Shown here: one piece after another, positions 11,307 to 22,600 of the stretch
Position numbering within the stretch: the first letter of the stretch is position 1
Layout of the letters: each line of letters starts with the position of its first letter
Assembly (NCBI GenBank): GCA_023334545.1
Contig: JAADVB010000249.1
Span: 1-25,529, forward strand
Direction: 5' to 3'
From: Salisapilia sapeloensis
Taxonomy: Eukaryota; Oomycota; Peronosporomycetes; Peronosporales; Salisapiliaceae
Length of the DNA: 25,529 nucleotides
Notes under the pieces: model-generated
The model's database searches: none
Told to the model about the DNA's origin: nothing
The model's input: only the letters and a program-made list of their open reading frames with translations
Translations under genes and position numbers: made by a program

Positions 11307-12446
11307 ATGGCCTCCGTATACGACGTTGAGTGGCAAGAAGGCCCGGCGCTGGATTTAGAGTTCACGCCCAACGATGACCAGAAGCCTGTGGTAGCGCAAA
11401 TTCCAAGTTCTGTCCCGACTTGTATCCTCAACTCACCGATTGCCGTCGGAGACATCCTACTGTCCTTCTCATCACCACATGAAGGTACTTCCGGGAAGCT
11501 GGACAAGAAGCAGAGCTTTGCAACAATGCTGGAGGAGCTGCAGAAAGCATCGCCACCTTTGACACTTACCTTTTTGTCTCGTGAGAATGCCACTCCGGAT
11601 GCCGTCACGAGCACTCACCTGGAGACCAAGTACTCATTCGCGTGGCAACCTGACCAGTCGCTCGGCGTCGCTTTGGCGATGGACCCTTGTTCCCTGCACA
11701 CCGTCATCACAAAGGTACATTCGGATCGTATTGCTCCAGAGCTCTCTGCTCATGGACCGCAGGTCGGCGATCTTATGCTTGCCATCCAAGACACCAGTCG
11801 CGATGTGTGGGTTGACCTGAGCGTCATGCGTTTTGAAAGAGTGATCGAAACGGTGAAGAGCATGTCAAAACCGTGCAAACTAGCGTTTGGTCGCTTAAAG
11901 ACGGGTGGGTCGAGCGGAGAAGAAGAGGGAGGACAAGAGGTGAAGGACAAGTCCAAGATTACGGACTGGAGTCATATGAGTGGACAACACCATAGCCGAC
12001 ATCGAAGACTTACGAATAAGCTCAGTCGTCAGCCGATTGCCAAGCGGATGAGCTTCCGCGTCGGCCAGCAGCCGGAGAGTCAGACGACGGAGCCTCAGCG
12101 ACCGAGAAGTAAGAGCAGTGCCAGACGCAACGGCTTCTACACCGTCACATTCGACGGAAGGCCTGTCGGACTCGAGCTCAAGGACATTACGAAGGAGACG
12201 AAGAGTACGAACGGCTATTGCGTGAGCATCAGAACTGTGAAAGATCCAGAACTGAAGCAGAACGCGCGCGAGGGCGATCTGCTCATGGGCGTTGGAAACA
12301 CAGACTTCCAACATCGGTCGTACAGTGACGTTCAAAAGGTGCTGAGCCAAATCCGTGGGGAGACGCAGCTCTTGTTCAAGCACAGGAAGGAAAAGCAAGT
12401 CAAGGGCGGGTCGCTGGCCGACGCGCTGCTTCTCTTTTTCATCTAG
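11307..12446 (+). CDS. Protein with three PDZ-like domains (379 aa)
   Basis: This single open frame runs from an ATG at 11307 to TAG. Three PDZ-like repeats are visible. Repeat 1 (about 5-92) has the carboxylate-loop region degenerate and ends in VGDILLSF and LTLTFLS. Repeat 2 (about 107-196) has SLGVALA, a VITKV strand, PQVGDLMLAI and CKLAFGR. Repeat 3 (about 277-360) is the most canonical, with YTVTFDGRPVGLELKDI, AREGDLLMGVGN, a VQKVLSQIRG helix and TQLLFKHR. A basic, Ser/Arg-rich linker of about 80 residues (197-276) separates repeats 2 and 3. There is no signal peptide, membrane span or enzyme domain, so it is probably a cytoplasmic scaffold. The C-terminus ends in FFI, itself compatible with a class II PDZ ligand. 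PDZ assignment is by pattern of strands, not by search. The gene converges with the RING gene, 116 bp between stops. Confidence 0.85.
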   Translation: MASVYDVEWQEGPALDLEFTPNDDQKPVVAQIPSSVPTCILNSPIAVGDILLSFSSPHEGTSGKLDKKQSFATMLEELQKASPPLTLTFLSRENATPDAVTSTHLETKYSFAWQPDQSLGVALAMDPCSLHTVITKVHSDRIAPELSAHGPQVGDLMLAIQDTSRDVWVDLSVMRFERVIETVKSMSKPCKLAFGRLKTGGSSGEEEGGQEVKDKSKITDWSHMSGQHHSRHRRLTNKLSRQPIAKRMSFRVGQQPESQTTEPQRPRSKSSARRNGFYTVTFDGRPVGLELKDITKETKSTNGYCVSIRTVKDPELKQNAREGDLLMGVGNTDFQHRSYSDVQKVLSQIRGETQLLFKHRKEKQVKGGSLADALLLFFI

Positions 12447-12562
12447 CTATGCTTTGAACGTAAATACAACTCCTTCCATACTCTTGAATCTAGTCTGAGT
12501 AGGCGCAAAGGAAAGAAAGGCAAACATGATTATCCATACATACGAATAGTACTGATGCGGAT

Positions 12563-13538
12563 CTATGCTGCGTCCAACATGTCCTCCTGGGTCCGAGGTC
12601 GGTCCTCCGCTGCGTCCTCAAAGATGGAATTGCGACACGTAGGGCAGGTCGAATTCACGAGCAGCCATTCGTCCACGCAGTCTTTGTGGAAGTGGTGCTG
12701 GCACGGAAGCATGCGCAGCTCCTGCTCTTCCTCGTACTCGTTCAAACAGATGCAGCAGCTGCAGTCGTCCGACGCAAACATGTTGTCATGGAATTTGCGA
12801 AGAGGTAGTTGGTTGATTACCTATATAGAAATAAGTTAAATAGGTAGAGTAAGATACAGTAGGAAAGAGTACTTCTTGCGTCGCGCCTTTGCCTTGCATC
12901 GGATCCATCAGTCGACTCAGCAGTCGGATGACACACGGAAGGCAGAAGCAGATCACTGGAAGTAGCGCCAATAACAATAGGCAGGGCAGGAAGATCTTGG
13001 CGTAGGAGATGACGATCATCCACAAGGCCAAGTGGTACATGGTACTTCCGTCGTCGCACCTCGCGCCGTCGCTGATGACCCACATGTTGCCCACTAGAAA
13101 CCAGAACAAGCCTGCCAAATCCAGCCCGTACTTCATCTGACTAAGATAGACCATGTAATGCTCTCGAATACGACTCGTCCGGTCACTCACGTCGCCGTTC
13201 AAGAGGTAGACTGTCCATTCCAGTCCGAGCGTCAGTGACAATTGGACAGTGTGGAGCAGCACCCAGACTTGGATGCGGTAACAAGCAGAGCTGGCTGTCC
13301 AGTACATTCCCATGATGATGACGGCTGCTAGGATCTGCGGAAGGTTGACGAGCGTCAGGACGCCCATAATCAAACGTCCGCTCCGAGCTTCTCGAGCCTC
13401 TTGGACGCTGCTGTTCAAGATATTCAGTCGCACTGCCTGCACGTCCTCGGCCACATCTCTCTGGAGTAACCTAGCTCTAGACTCACTGTGTCGAGGCGCA
13501 CGTGCAGGTGGTACGGCCGCCGCATCATTCGGATCCAT
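12563..13538 (-). CDS. Multi-pass membrane RING-H2 E3 ubiquitin ligase (307 aa, two exons)
   Basis: Exons on the minus strand are 13538-12873 and 12820-12563. The 52-bp intron (GTACTC...ATATAG) falls between codons and joins KGATQE to VINQLPLRKF in frame. Without splicing, the first exon frame stops soon after and the RING is lost. Hydrophobic segments at about 57-80, 89-113, 138-155 and 168-205 (one or two spans) form the membrane part. The C-terminal RING-H2 has the full ligand set: C244-x2-C247-x14-C262-x-H264-x2-H267-x2-C270-x10-C281-x2-C284. The order (membrane spans, then a short linker with PLRKF, then RING-H2) is like a plant family of transmembrane RING ligases. It would recruit an E2 and ubiquitinate proteins at an internal membrane; the substrate is unknown. 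It is divergent from the SZT2-like gene across 145 bp. Confidence 0.92.
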
Positions 13539-13683
13539 CCTAGCGTTCTTCCTGCTGCCGGCTCAGGTGGAAGTGTCTCGATATATAGACTCGTCTTGAG
13601 GGTCATCGACGCACTAGTTTTCTAGACCAGCCGTCATCAGGTCCGAATCCTACCATCGCCGTCGCGCCGAGGACGATATACAC
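13539..13683. promoter_or_regulatory. Short bidirectional promoter between RING-H2 and SZT2-like genes
   Basis: Only 145 bp separate the two ATG codons. An ATATATAG stretch at 13581-13588 could serve as a TATA-like element, about 45 bp from the RING ATG and about 95 bp from the SZT2 ATG. The frame of the SZT2-like gene stays open back to a TAG at 13615-13617, but contains no ATG before 13684, which fixes that start. Confidence 0.5.
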
Positions 13684-16600
13684 ATGCGTGCGGCTCGGGC
13701 GCTCGCACTCGCCAGCAGTGACATTGGAACCGTTAACAGAGCCACACTGGCGCTGTGGCACCTGCGACAACTGCTGCCTAGACTTTTGCACGCTGATGGG
13801 GGCTCGCCGCTGGATGCCGAGTTGGACCAGCTCGTCGAAGAGCTCGGCAGCGAGCATAATTATGACAGCGACGAAGGGAGCGAAGACGATAAGGGAGACG
13901 GAATGGACCTCGGGTATGGGATGCGAGTGGCAGCAGTTGTCTGGGATGACGATGATGCCACCGAGAGCGAAGACTCGAGGAAGGAGGAGGAACGGAAGAA
14001 TGGGAATAGCACGACACAGATCACGCCTGCGACACAAGTATCGGTCGTCTACGACAAATACAGGTGTGTGATATGCCTAGACGCCTCTCGCTCGTCCTTG
14101 TCGATCGACCCTGCCACCGGAAGACTGTTTCTCGACTTGCTCTATGAATCTGTCGAGCTGTATCTTCGAGGTCTTCTCCGTCCAATGTGCATTGGGAACA
14201 TTACCTTCTTCCCAGAGATCCATCTATCGGTCATGGCGCAGGGCTCCAGGGTAGAGTCTCTTTGTATGTTGACGCAAGATTTTGTCGTCACGCCAGCCAA
14301 CGTTGCTGTCTTATTGCAGCTACTGCGTGACCGTATTCATTGGCTCGAAGATGACTGGTCGTCTCGCGTGCCTGAGAATGTGCAGGAAGATGAAAAAGTG
14401 GGCGAGCCGGAACGCTCGAGCTTGGGCTGGATGCTCCACAACGCCATGTTTGCGCTGCACTCGCTGCCTGCCACGGCCGCCCCTAGCGTCGTCCTGGTTT
14501 CAGACGGCGTACTAGACTTCTTCCGCACCTCTGCATATGACAGTCTTCTCATGCAGCTACGCAGACATGACATGGAGTGCCACTTCGTTCGGGTCGGTGG
14601 CTCTTGTGCCGATCCGTCATCGGCATTTGGCTTTGTTCCTGATCCAGAGCTACTTCGTTTTGTCGCAGACTCAACTGACGGGCGACTCTTTGACTTTATG
14701 GCACTCCAGCAAGCATGCTTTTCGTCCACGATGGAAGAGGACGTTCCGAAGCAAGATAAGCAATTGTACGACATGACTTCTTTCCAAAAGGCATACTTTG
14801 TGCGTTACTCCAGCGTCCACACAATTGCGGAACCTGTGCTTCGGATTGAGGACTGGTGTGTCCCATCCTCGGACGGTTCCAGTCTGCTTCCGCTTCGACC
14901 CTACGAGATGTATCGAGAAAAAGTCCATGAGTACAGGATCCAGGCAGATGTGGAGCGCATCGTTGAGGCAAGAGTGCGAGAGGGCTTCCGTCTGCATGCG
15001 ATTGAGACCCAGCGGGATGGAGAAGTCGAGTTGGAGTCCATGTACCATGCTCCGTCTACCGTCGCTGACTCGGACTCGGGCTCGGAAGGCGGAGGAGAGT
15101 CTTATCGCCTGCACTTTGTCTTCTTGTTGGAATGGAAGCAGAACGTCTGGGTGGAGTACGTTGTGTCTTGTAACGCGTCCGATCCGTTGCAGACGCCCAA
15201 TGGACAAGAGCTCACATCGAGTGACTTGTATGTGAAGATGAACATCCTCTCCAACGTTGCCTTCCTCCGGGCGTACGAAGACACCATGTACTACAGGTCG
15301 CAGTCCCAGACGCCCATGACAGGTGCTGGGACCCCGTTGGCTCTTCGTGACTTTATCGGAAGCATCCAGAACGTCGACCGAGTGCTTTTGCACTTGATGA
15401 CTGCCACCGCTTCCGTCAATGCGTCGGTGGACGCCAGCGCTCAGTTTTCCTTTGCGTCCAAGACGAATGCGTCGAGCACTGCTTTGTCAGCTCAAGCCCA
15501 GGCATCGCATCCGGTATTTAATATCATAGGGGAGCTGACGCCTGTGGTGTGGCATCGGTGGTTCTTCGTCGAGCGCTTTGAGCTGCTTGCAGTCGCGAAC
15601 CACGCGAGCTCCGTCGATGCCTTCTACCGCCCTGCGAATGACAACGAGGCCAACCGCAGCAATAACTTTTCATCCATGTCCACAACAAGAGCGACGAATG
15701 CAAACCGACGTAACGGTGGACAGAGTCTGGAAGCACCCTTTGGCATCGCCCAAGTCATGGACATGCTCACCCCTGTGCTGTCAGAGTGGAGCTCTCAGAC
15801 GTTGTCAAAAGACTTGTATTTAAAGTTTCTAGCGCCAGTGAATGACAGAAAGGTATTGCGTCATGACAGGTCTCACTCTGGTAGTCGCAGGCGACCTCGA
15901 AGATCCGCATCGAGTGGCAAGCTGCTGGAAGAGAGCTCGGCATCTACTGCGCCAAGGGATGGTGTCAGTAAATCCTCCTTGTGTTTCATTCGTGTAGAGG
16001 TGAAGAACAAGACGATCTGTGCCATCCACGTTGCGTTCTTTGCCACTGGAGGTGCCGCGAGAGAGCAGGAAATGGAGGATCTGAAGGAAAAGCTCGTCGT
16101 AGGCATCAATGAGGCCGTGGCAGCTTCCTCGACCGTACCAGACATGGACGCGTCTCCGTCCAAATCCGTCGTCCAGAGCGACCGACTCATCAATAGATTG
16201 TTGGTGACGAATTACACACTGCAGCAGTTCGATACAACGCCATCGGAACGACAGGAACAACCTGTTCAGGCAGCTGTGACGGAAGGCGCGTGGTGCTGTG
16301 GAGGCAGTGAGCTCCAGCTTCGAAGTATCTTTGGTGCCTACATGTGGCACTCGAACTGGATGTGGGAGGTTGCGAGCGTCGATTCTCTCGTTAGTGCCAT
16401 GCGGAGGCTGCACGAGTCTAGACTCCAAAGTGGGTTCTGGATCCTCGACTGGACCATGGATGAAGACTCGAACGGCCACGCTCGGACACGAAGCGTTATC
16501 TTTGGTCGAGAGCTTCTCATGGAAGACCAGAATGGACATTTGAAGACGTCTCTGGTTCAGTACGCACTCCGCCGCGTGTCAGATACGTGTTTGATGACGT

Positions 16601-19600
16601 CCTTTTGGATGGAACCTCAGCATGGATTCGTCAAGGCTCGACTGTCACCAAAAGCAGACACTAGCGACTCTTTCCACTGGGGTCTTCGGCACGTAGTGGG
16701 ACACGACATCCCGGTGGACGATATGTACCGGCACGACTACCATCCGGACTATCCGGATGCAGAGGCCTGTCCGTCTGCAGCAGACTGCAACCCTGAGGAA
16801 GCAGAGAGGCGGTCGATGGAGAAGGAGGATGAGCGTCTCGGAGGTAGCTGCAACATGTATTTGAGCGAAAACGACCTCTTGAGACTCATCCAGAGCTACT
16901 TGTATCGGAGTGACCGCCACCTCCTGTCATGCCTGTATACGTTTGACTGTGTTATGAACTTGCGCGAACGAATTGAACTGCTGTCACAACTGAGTAAGGA
17001 CATTGAGGGCACGGTCGGAGCGTCGTGGAAGGAGGAAGAAGAGATAGCCGCTAGGAACGGACTCCTTTTACCACCCTTTAGTACTGCGCGACTACTTGGG
17101 ACAGCAAGGCGGTCGACGGAGCGCTTCCTCATGTACCTCCAACACGATAGTGCCGAGGGAGAGGTGGGCGAGAAGAAGGAAGAGCAACCGATGGCATCTC
17201 CTGCCAACTTATATCTTTACTCTATGTTGGAGAAAACGCTCCGTGGACTGAGTGACTGCGAAGTCAGTTGGACCGATTTTGATGGAAATTGTGTCGGAGA
17301 CGATCCAATCGTTTCGGACGTAATCGGTGACGAGACCCAGATGCATGCGACGAGTGAAATGGACAGTATGCCCGTGTGGCTCAAGTGGCACGGTCTCTCG
17401 CCTTCTCTCCAGTCGAAACGGAGCTCTCAGACAATACACAAGGGCAAGTGCTTTGCAAAGCTAGTGGACGACGATGTTGTTGTGTTGGCGTTCTTGCCTT
17501 CACTGGAAACGCTTCAGACGCGTAAACGGCCGAACGAAGGTCCGTTGGAATCTAGCAGTCATCTGTCCAGCGTCATGGAGCAAGCCAAGTCGACCATCGG
17601 CAGCCAGTTTCTAGGTGACTTGCACCGGAACTCGAGAGCACGTAGCAGCAGCAGCAGGCCTGGCCTTCGTGCTGGTATGTCTGCTGACGACATTGTGCTC
17701 TTGCACGAACAGCGACGCAGTTTCCGGGAAGGCTACAAGTCCTGGCGCATGGGTTTCCACCATGGCTCGAGAGATCAAAAGGACGGCAGCGACTATAGTT
17801 CATCTCTTCCTTTCTTGTCGTCGTCTCCAGGAGACACAGAATTTTGTCATGAACTGAGTCGCCAGTCTCCCTTTGGTTGCGACTTCCATGTCCTAATAGA
17901 ACAGCAGAGAGAGGCTCCTCGGACTGGCTTTTTTCAAGTGGCCTTTTACGAGTGCTCAGCGTCCCAGTTGTCGTCCAAGACTCTGGAGGTGGCAGATAAA
18001 GAGAACTCTAATCTGCCGCTCAAGATACTGCAACGATTGTTCTTATCACCAGAAGAGGCAGAGGTAGGTAGCCAAGGAACCTACAAACAGCACGTACGGA
18101 GTAAGAGCTTAGGGTGGACGCATATGCAAGGGACAGAAGTTGTGAGCACTGATGAAGAAGTCTCGCTGTCACTCACTTCAAGACGTTTCCAGAGAAAGGT
18201 CAAGCGAGCGCATGAGCACAACTTTACTAGAGGAGTGTACGTCGCATTGCGAGAAGGTGGAGAATTGCAACGAAGTGACTTGGCACAAGCTATTTCAAGC
18301 TGCGTCGAAGTGCCCATCGACCTCGACATCACGTTGCTATATCGAATGCTTCAGTTGGATGCTAGCAATAGGACAGAGCTGTCGTTCGTGGCGGCGAGTG
18401 ACCGACGCGCTCTGAAGAAAGAGCTGAGCAAGTCACTCGAAGCGATTGTGGCCAAGATCTTCCACCGCGTTTCCGACACAAACTACTTTTACTTTACAGG
18501 CGCCGAGACAACGACGTCCCAGGATGAGTTTTCAGAAGACGAGTACAACCTGCACCTGCTGCTGGAAGATGGGTCGGAGGACATTGAGTCCATTTCGCAG
18601 ACGAATGAAACGTTTTCAGATAACTCTGCCGATGAGCTCACCGAAGAAGTGGTAAAGAACCAGTCGAGACGGTTGCGGTCTACCCAGACAATGCCGGTAC
18701 GTCGGCGATTATCCCGTCGATCTGGTGGACGACACCAAGAGATGGCAGACGAGCCTTCGACTCCGTCCTCTGACGAAGCGCTAGAGCTGCTGGACCACCA
18801 CCCTGCGGTTGTGGAAGACGCAGAGTTTAACAAGGAGGTCGCTGTCGCTACGTCGACGTTCTCGGCTCCGTTCTTCTTCAGGTTTGAATACCGAGAGCGT
18901 GGCAGTCGTCGGTATCGTGCCAACGAGGAAGGCCAACGACCACACGACTTGCCTCGGGCGAAGCGTACGCAGTCGTTCAACCTCGGCAGTGCACCCGTGG
19001 CGTCATCCATGTCGTCTGGCAATGACGGTCTTGCGCTTCGGATCAAATCCGATGGAAAGGATGTGGCGAGAATAGCAGAATGGTTCACAAAGTCTCCGTC
19101 GTCTCGCACTGTGCTTCGACTTGTGACGTTGACGCTGCCGAATGAACAGCTCTTGGAACGATCGCATGACTACTATCTGCGCCGAGGCGCTCCGTTCGAC
19201 CGCAATGACGTTTATACCAACTCGGAAGCCTCGAAAGCCGAGCTGTTTGCCTCTCTTCCGCTCTTCCAGCGCCAAGTGATTTCAAAGGTGCGAACGGAGA
19301 TCAAGGAGTGGAGCAGTATGCAGATACTGTCCATTCTTCGTCGAGCCAACCAGATTACGCCATCCATTGCGCGACTAGTCCAAAAGCTCTTTGAAGACCT
19401 TCCGTCGTCCGCATGTAGTAAGGCAAAGTACCCACTGGACTTCGTCCCAGGTACTTTTGAAGGCTTCCTGGATCCGATTGATCTATTCCGCCAAGAGCTC
19501 TTAAAAGGAACGTTTCTCCATGTGCATGAAAACGACGGCGTGCTTTTTGTCGTCCATCCGACTGTTGATGGCGCTGCGGCGGACGATAGCCAACCTGCGT

Positions 19601-22600
19601 TTGAAGTACGGTTCTGGGCGTACTTGGTGCTAGGTACGAGGGATGTCACGCTGCATCTGCACCAAGCAGAGAACGACAGCACGTCAGTAAGCCGATTGGA
19701 GACGCTGACTTCTCTGCACATGTCCATTGCCAACGTTTGCAAGCGAGTGAACCAGTATTTGTTACTTTTGCAACTACACGAGACGCGTAGCTGCAACAGC
19801 TATCTGTTGCCGCCGGATGCTAACCAGTCCTCCAGTCCGCAATCTCCAGAGCGAAGTGAATCACCTGACAAGTTGGCTCACGTCCATGATGACGATGGCG
19901 TCAGCGGCCCGTTCTTTTGGCCTGGTCAGTTTGCGTGCGATCGTCAGTACGCTGCTTTCTTCAAGCTGCATGAACGATTGGCACCAAACATTGCCCTCAA
20001 TATGCTCTGCACCTCGGCACTGGAGCAGTTCGAAGTGCACAACCGTCGCCAAACGTTCGTGTACCGCGATCGTGACGGCCATGTGTTTTACATGAAGATC
20101 CGCGTGGCGTCCAGTCTAGATGACGCATCGACAGCCTCTAGCGACATGACAGGTATCCTGCTCGAAGTCTTTGGTGTTTGCAAGGCGGGAGAAGAGATCA
20201 CGCTGGAGCTTTGCCGGTTGCTGGAGCGAAAGTTGGACGAAGCGACGCAACTCATCATGATGAAGCTTTTGGCGCGAAATGCCAAGTTCCAACTGACAGC
20301 GTCAGACGTTGCCTTTGTCTGCCCCTCGAGTGCTAATCCTTCCAAGGTATACGAGTACGAGATCCCGATTGACGCGACACGTGCAAGTGCCTTCCGATAC
20401 TACTTGTGCCAGATGCTATCGATCGCACCGTACATTCGCCACTTGACGAACGCGACGCCAGCGCAGAGAAGAGCTAGTAATGCCGCCAGTGAGGTAAACG
20501 TCAAGTGGAAGAATTGGAAAGAATCCGTGGAAGGAAGAGGTGACGAGCCAGCGTCTAGCTATGTATCCTCATTCGATGGACGAGGCGATAGTATGTATGG
20601 TGCCATGGGCGAACTCGTCGGTGCTGCAGGTGGCAAAGTGCAGGATGAAGTGGTGGACCATGCTTCTTTTGTCCTCAATTTGAACCCAGAGCTTCGTTTG
20701 TCGCCGACATTTCTGTCTTTAGTCGGCAAGGGACTAGGCCTGCTGCACGTGGATTTGTTGGTGCGGACGGGAGATGCGCCAGCAGATGCAACTAAAGTCG
20801 ATTTGAGCAACCTTGATGATGTTTTGTCTAGTATTCGTCGACTTGGAGGAGAGACGGAGACTAGTCAGTCGACAATCATCGTCCGGTGTGAGCTCTTTGT
20901 TCGAGGAGGTATCAATTCGGACGGACTCATGGACTACCTCCACACTGGTGTCAAGGAGACCGTCGTAGATTATGCGATTGAAACCACATTGGAGGACAAC
21001 GCCAAGTCTCCGGAAAACTCAGACTCCTTTGAGCCTTTGATGGGCTCGCAGTCGTTCCTGCCAGCCAAAGTTCCAGAGCTGCTGGGGCTCTTGAAAAAGT
21101 CCACAGAGATGCGTTCGGCCTCTGTCACGCGCCTTTTACACGCGAGTGCCTTTGGTACTTGGGACATGTCCTCGGTTGTATATCAGCTACAGCAAGGCCT
21201 GTCCTGCACACCGGACCACCTCCAAGCTGACGTTTATTACCGAAACACTAGTGGACATTATGAGAAAATCGAAGACCTGACGTCGTGGCAAAGGCACGAG
21301 GGGCAGACAGTGGGAGATCGTTGCTACCGGATCGTCACTCGTCTACAGAACGAAGGTGAGATCAAGCAGCCACATCGAACGCACTCTGCACCGGCGACTT
21401 CGGAGCCGAAAGAGTTAAGCGCAGAGCTGATACACTCTGACTCGGTCCAGTCCGACCTGTCTGAAATTGACCTGGCCACGAGTCGACTATCCCTCTCTCG
21501 TATGTCAACAAACAGCTCCGATGTACTTGGCAATTCAGCCACATCCTTCTCAACCACGCACCATCACCTAAAGGAATTCACCGAAAGCGAGCTCATGCTA
21601 TACCAGCCTAAGACCGGGAAGCCCTTGTCGACGAATCCGCGTGACGAAAGCGTCTCCCGATCCTTTTTCTGCTGTTTGGATATCTCCTCCAAGGACGGCA
21701 TCTCGTTCTACGGATACAATGCTAGCTATGCTTTCCTAGAGGTACTGTTGGTACACTTTTCTCGCGTGTTAACATGGTCTCAGCTGCGAGAGAACTTGTC
21801 GAGGAGTCTGGCTCTGGTCAAGACTGGTGCGAGGGCAGCCGCTCCATCTGGGGCAAAAGTGGTTCACCCACGACACCTTTACGTTAGTGGCGGAGGCAAC
21901 ACGATAAGCAAAGGAGCCTTTCCACTGCCGAAAGACGCTGCAGTCGCCTTTGTTCCGTTCTGGCAAGTGGCTGCCGACATTATTGAAGCGCACAGTCACC
22001 TGCCGAATGCGCTTAAGCAGCACCAGCTGCGTCTGATTGATGGAAGTGCGTTTGGAAAGTATTTGCGAGAAGCCCACGTGATCGCAAGTGACGCAGATGA
22101 CTCCCGTCGATCTCGGTCGAGGAGTAACGCAAGTTTACAAGGCATCAGTACGAATGAAAGTGGTTTGAAAGAACCTTCTAGCGTATCTAGTGAGACTCAA
22201 GCTTCTTCTGGCGAAGTCAGGTCGTCCAAGTCGAGAGGAGATCGTCCACTTGCTTCGCCTACCAAGACTAGTGGCTCTTCGCAGACTAAACTACGTTCTA
22301 ATGCTGGCGCTTCGAACGCACTATTGGCTGCACGCGCCAGAGCACGCGGAGGCCTGCCCCCAGGAAAGTTTGGCGGTCCACCGACGAGTCGTCCGCCGAC
22401 TTCTAGTACCTGTTCAGACGGTGTAGCACCATGGGATCTTCCGATAGCAAACCCCAAAGGACCAAAGCTGGCATCTGCACCTACCTCTGCGACAGATGTC
22501 CCTCCGACGTCTGCCACGTCCACACATTCGACATCATCGACCACGAACGAGAAAGATGGAGACAAAGGTGCTGCCGTGCGCTCTGGAGGGAATGTTTCAT

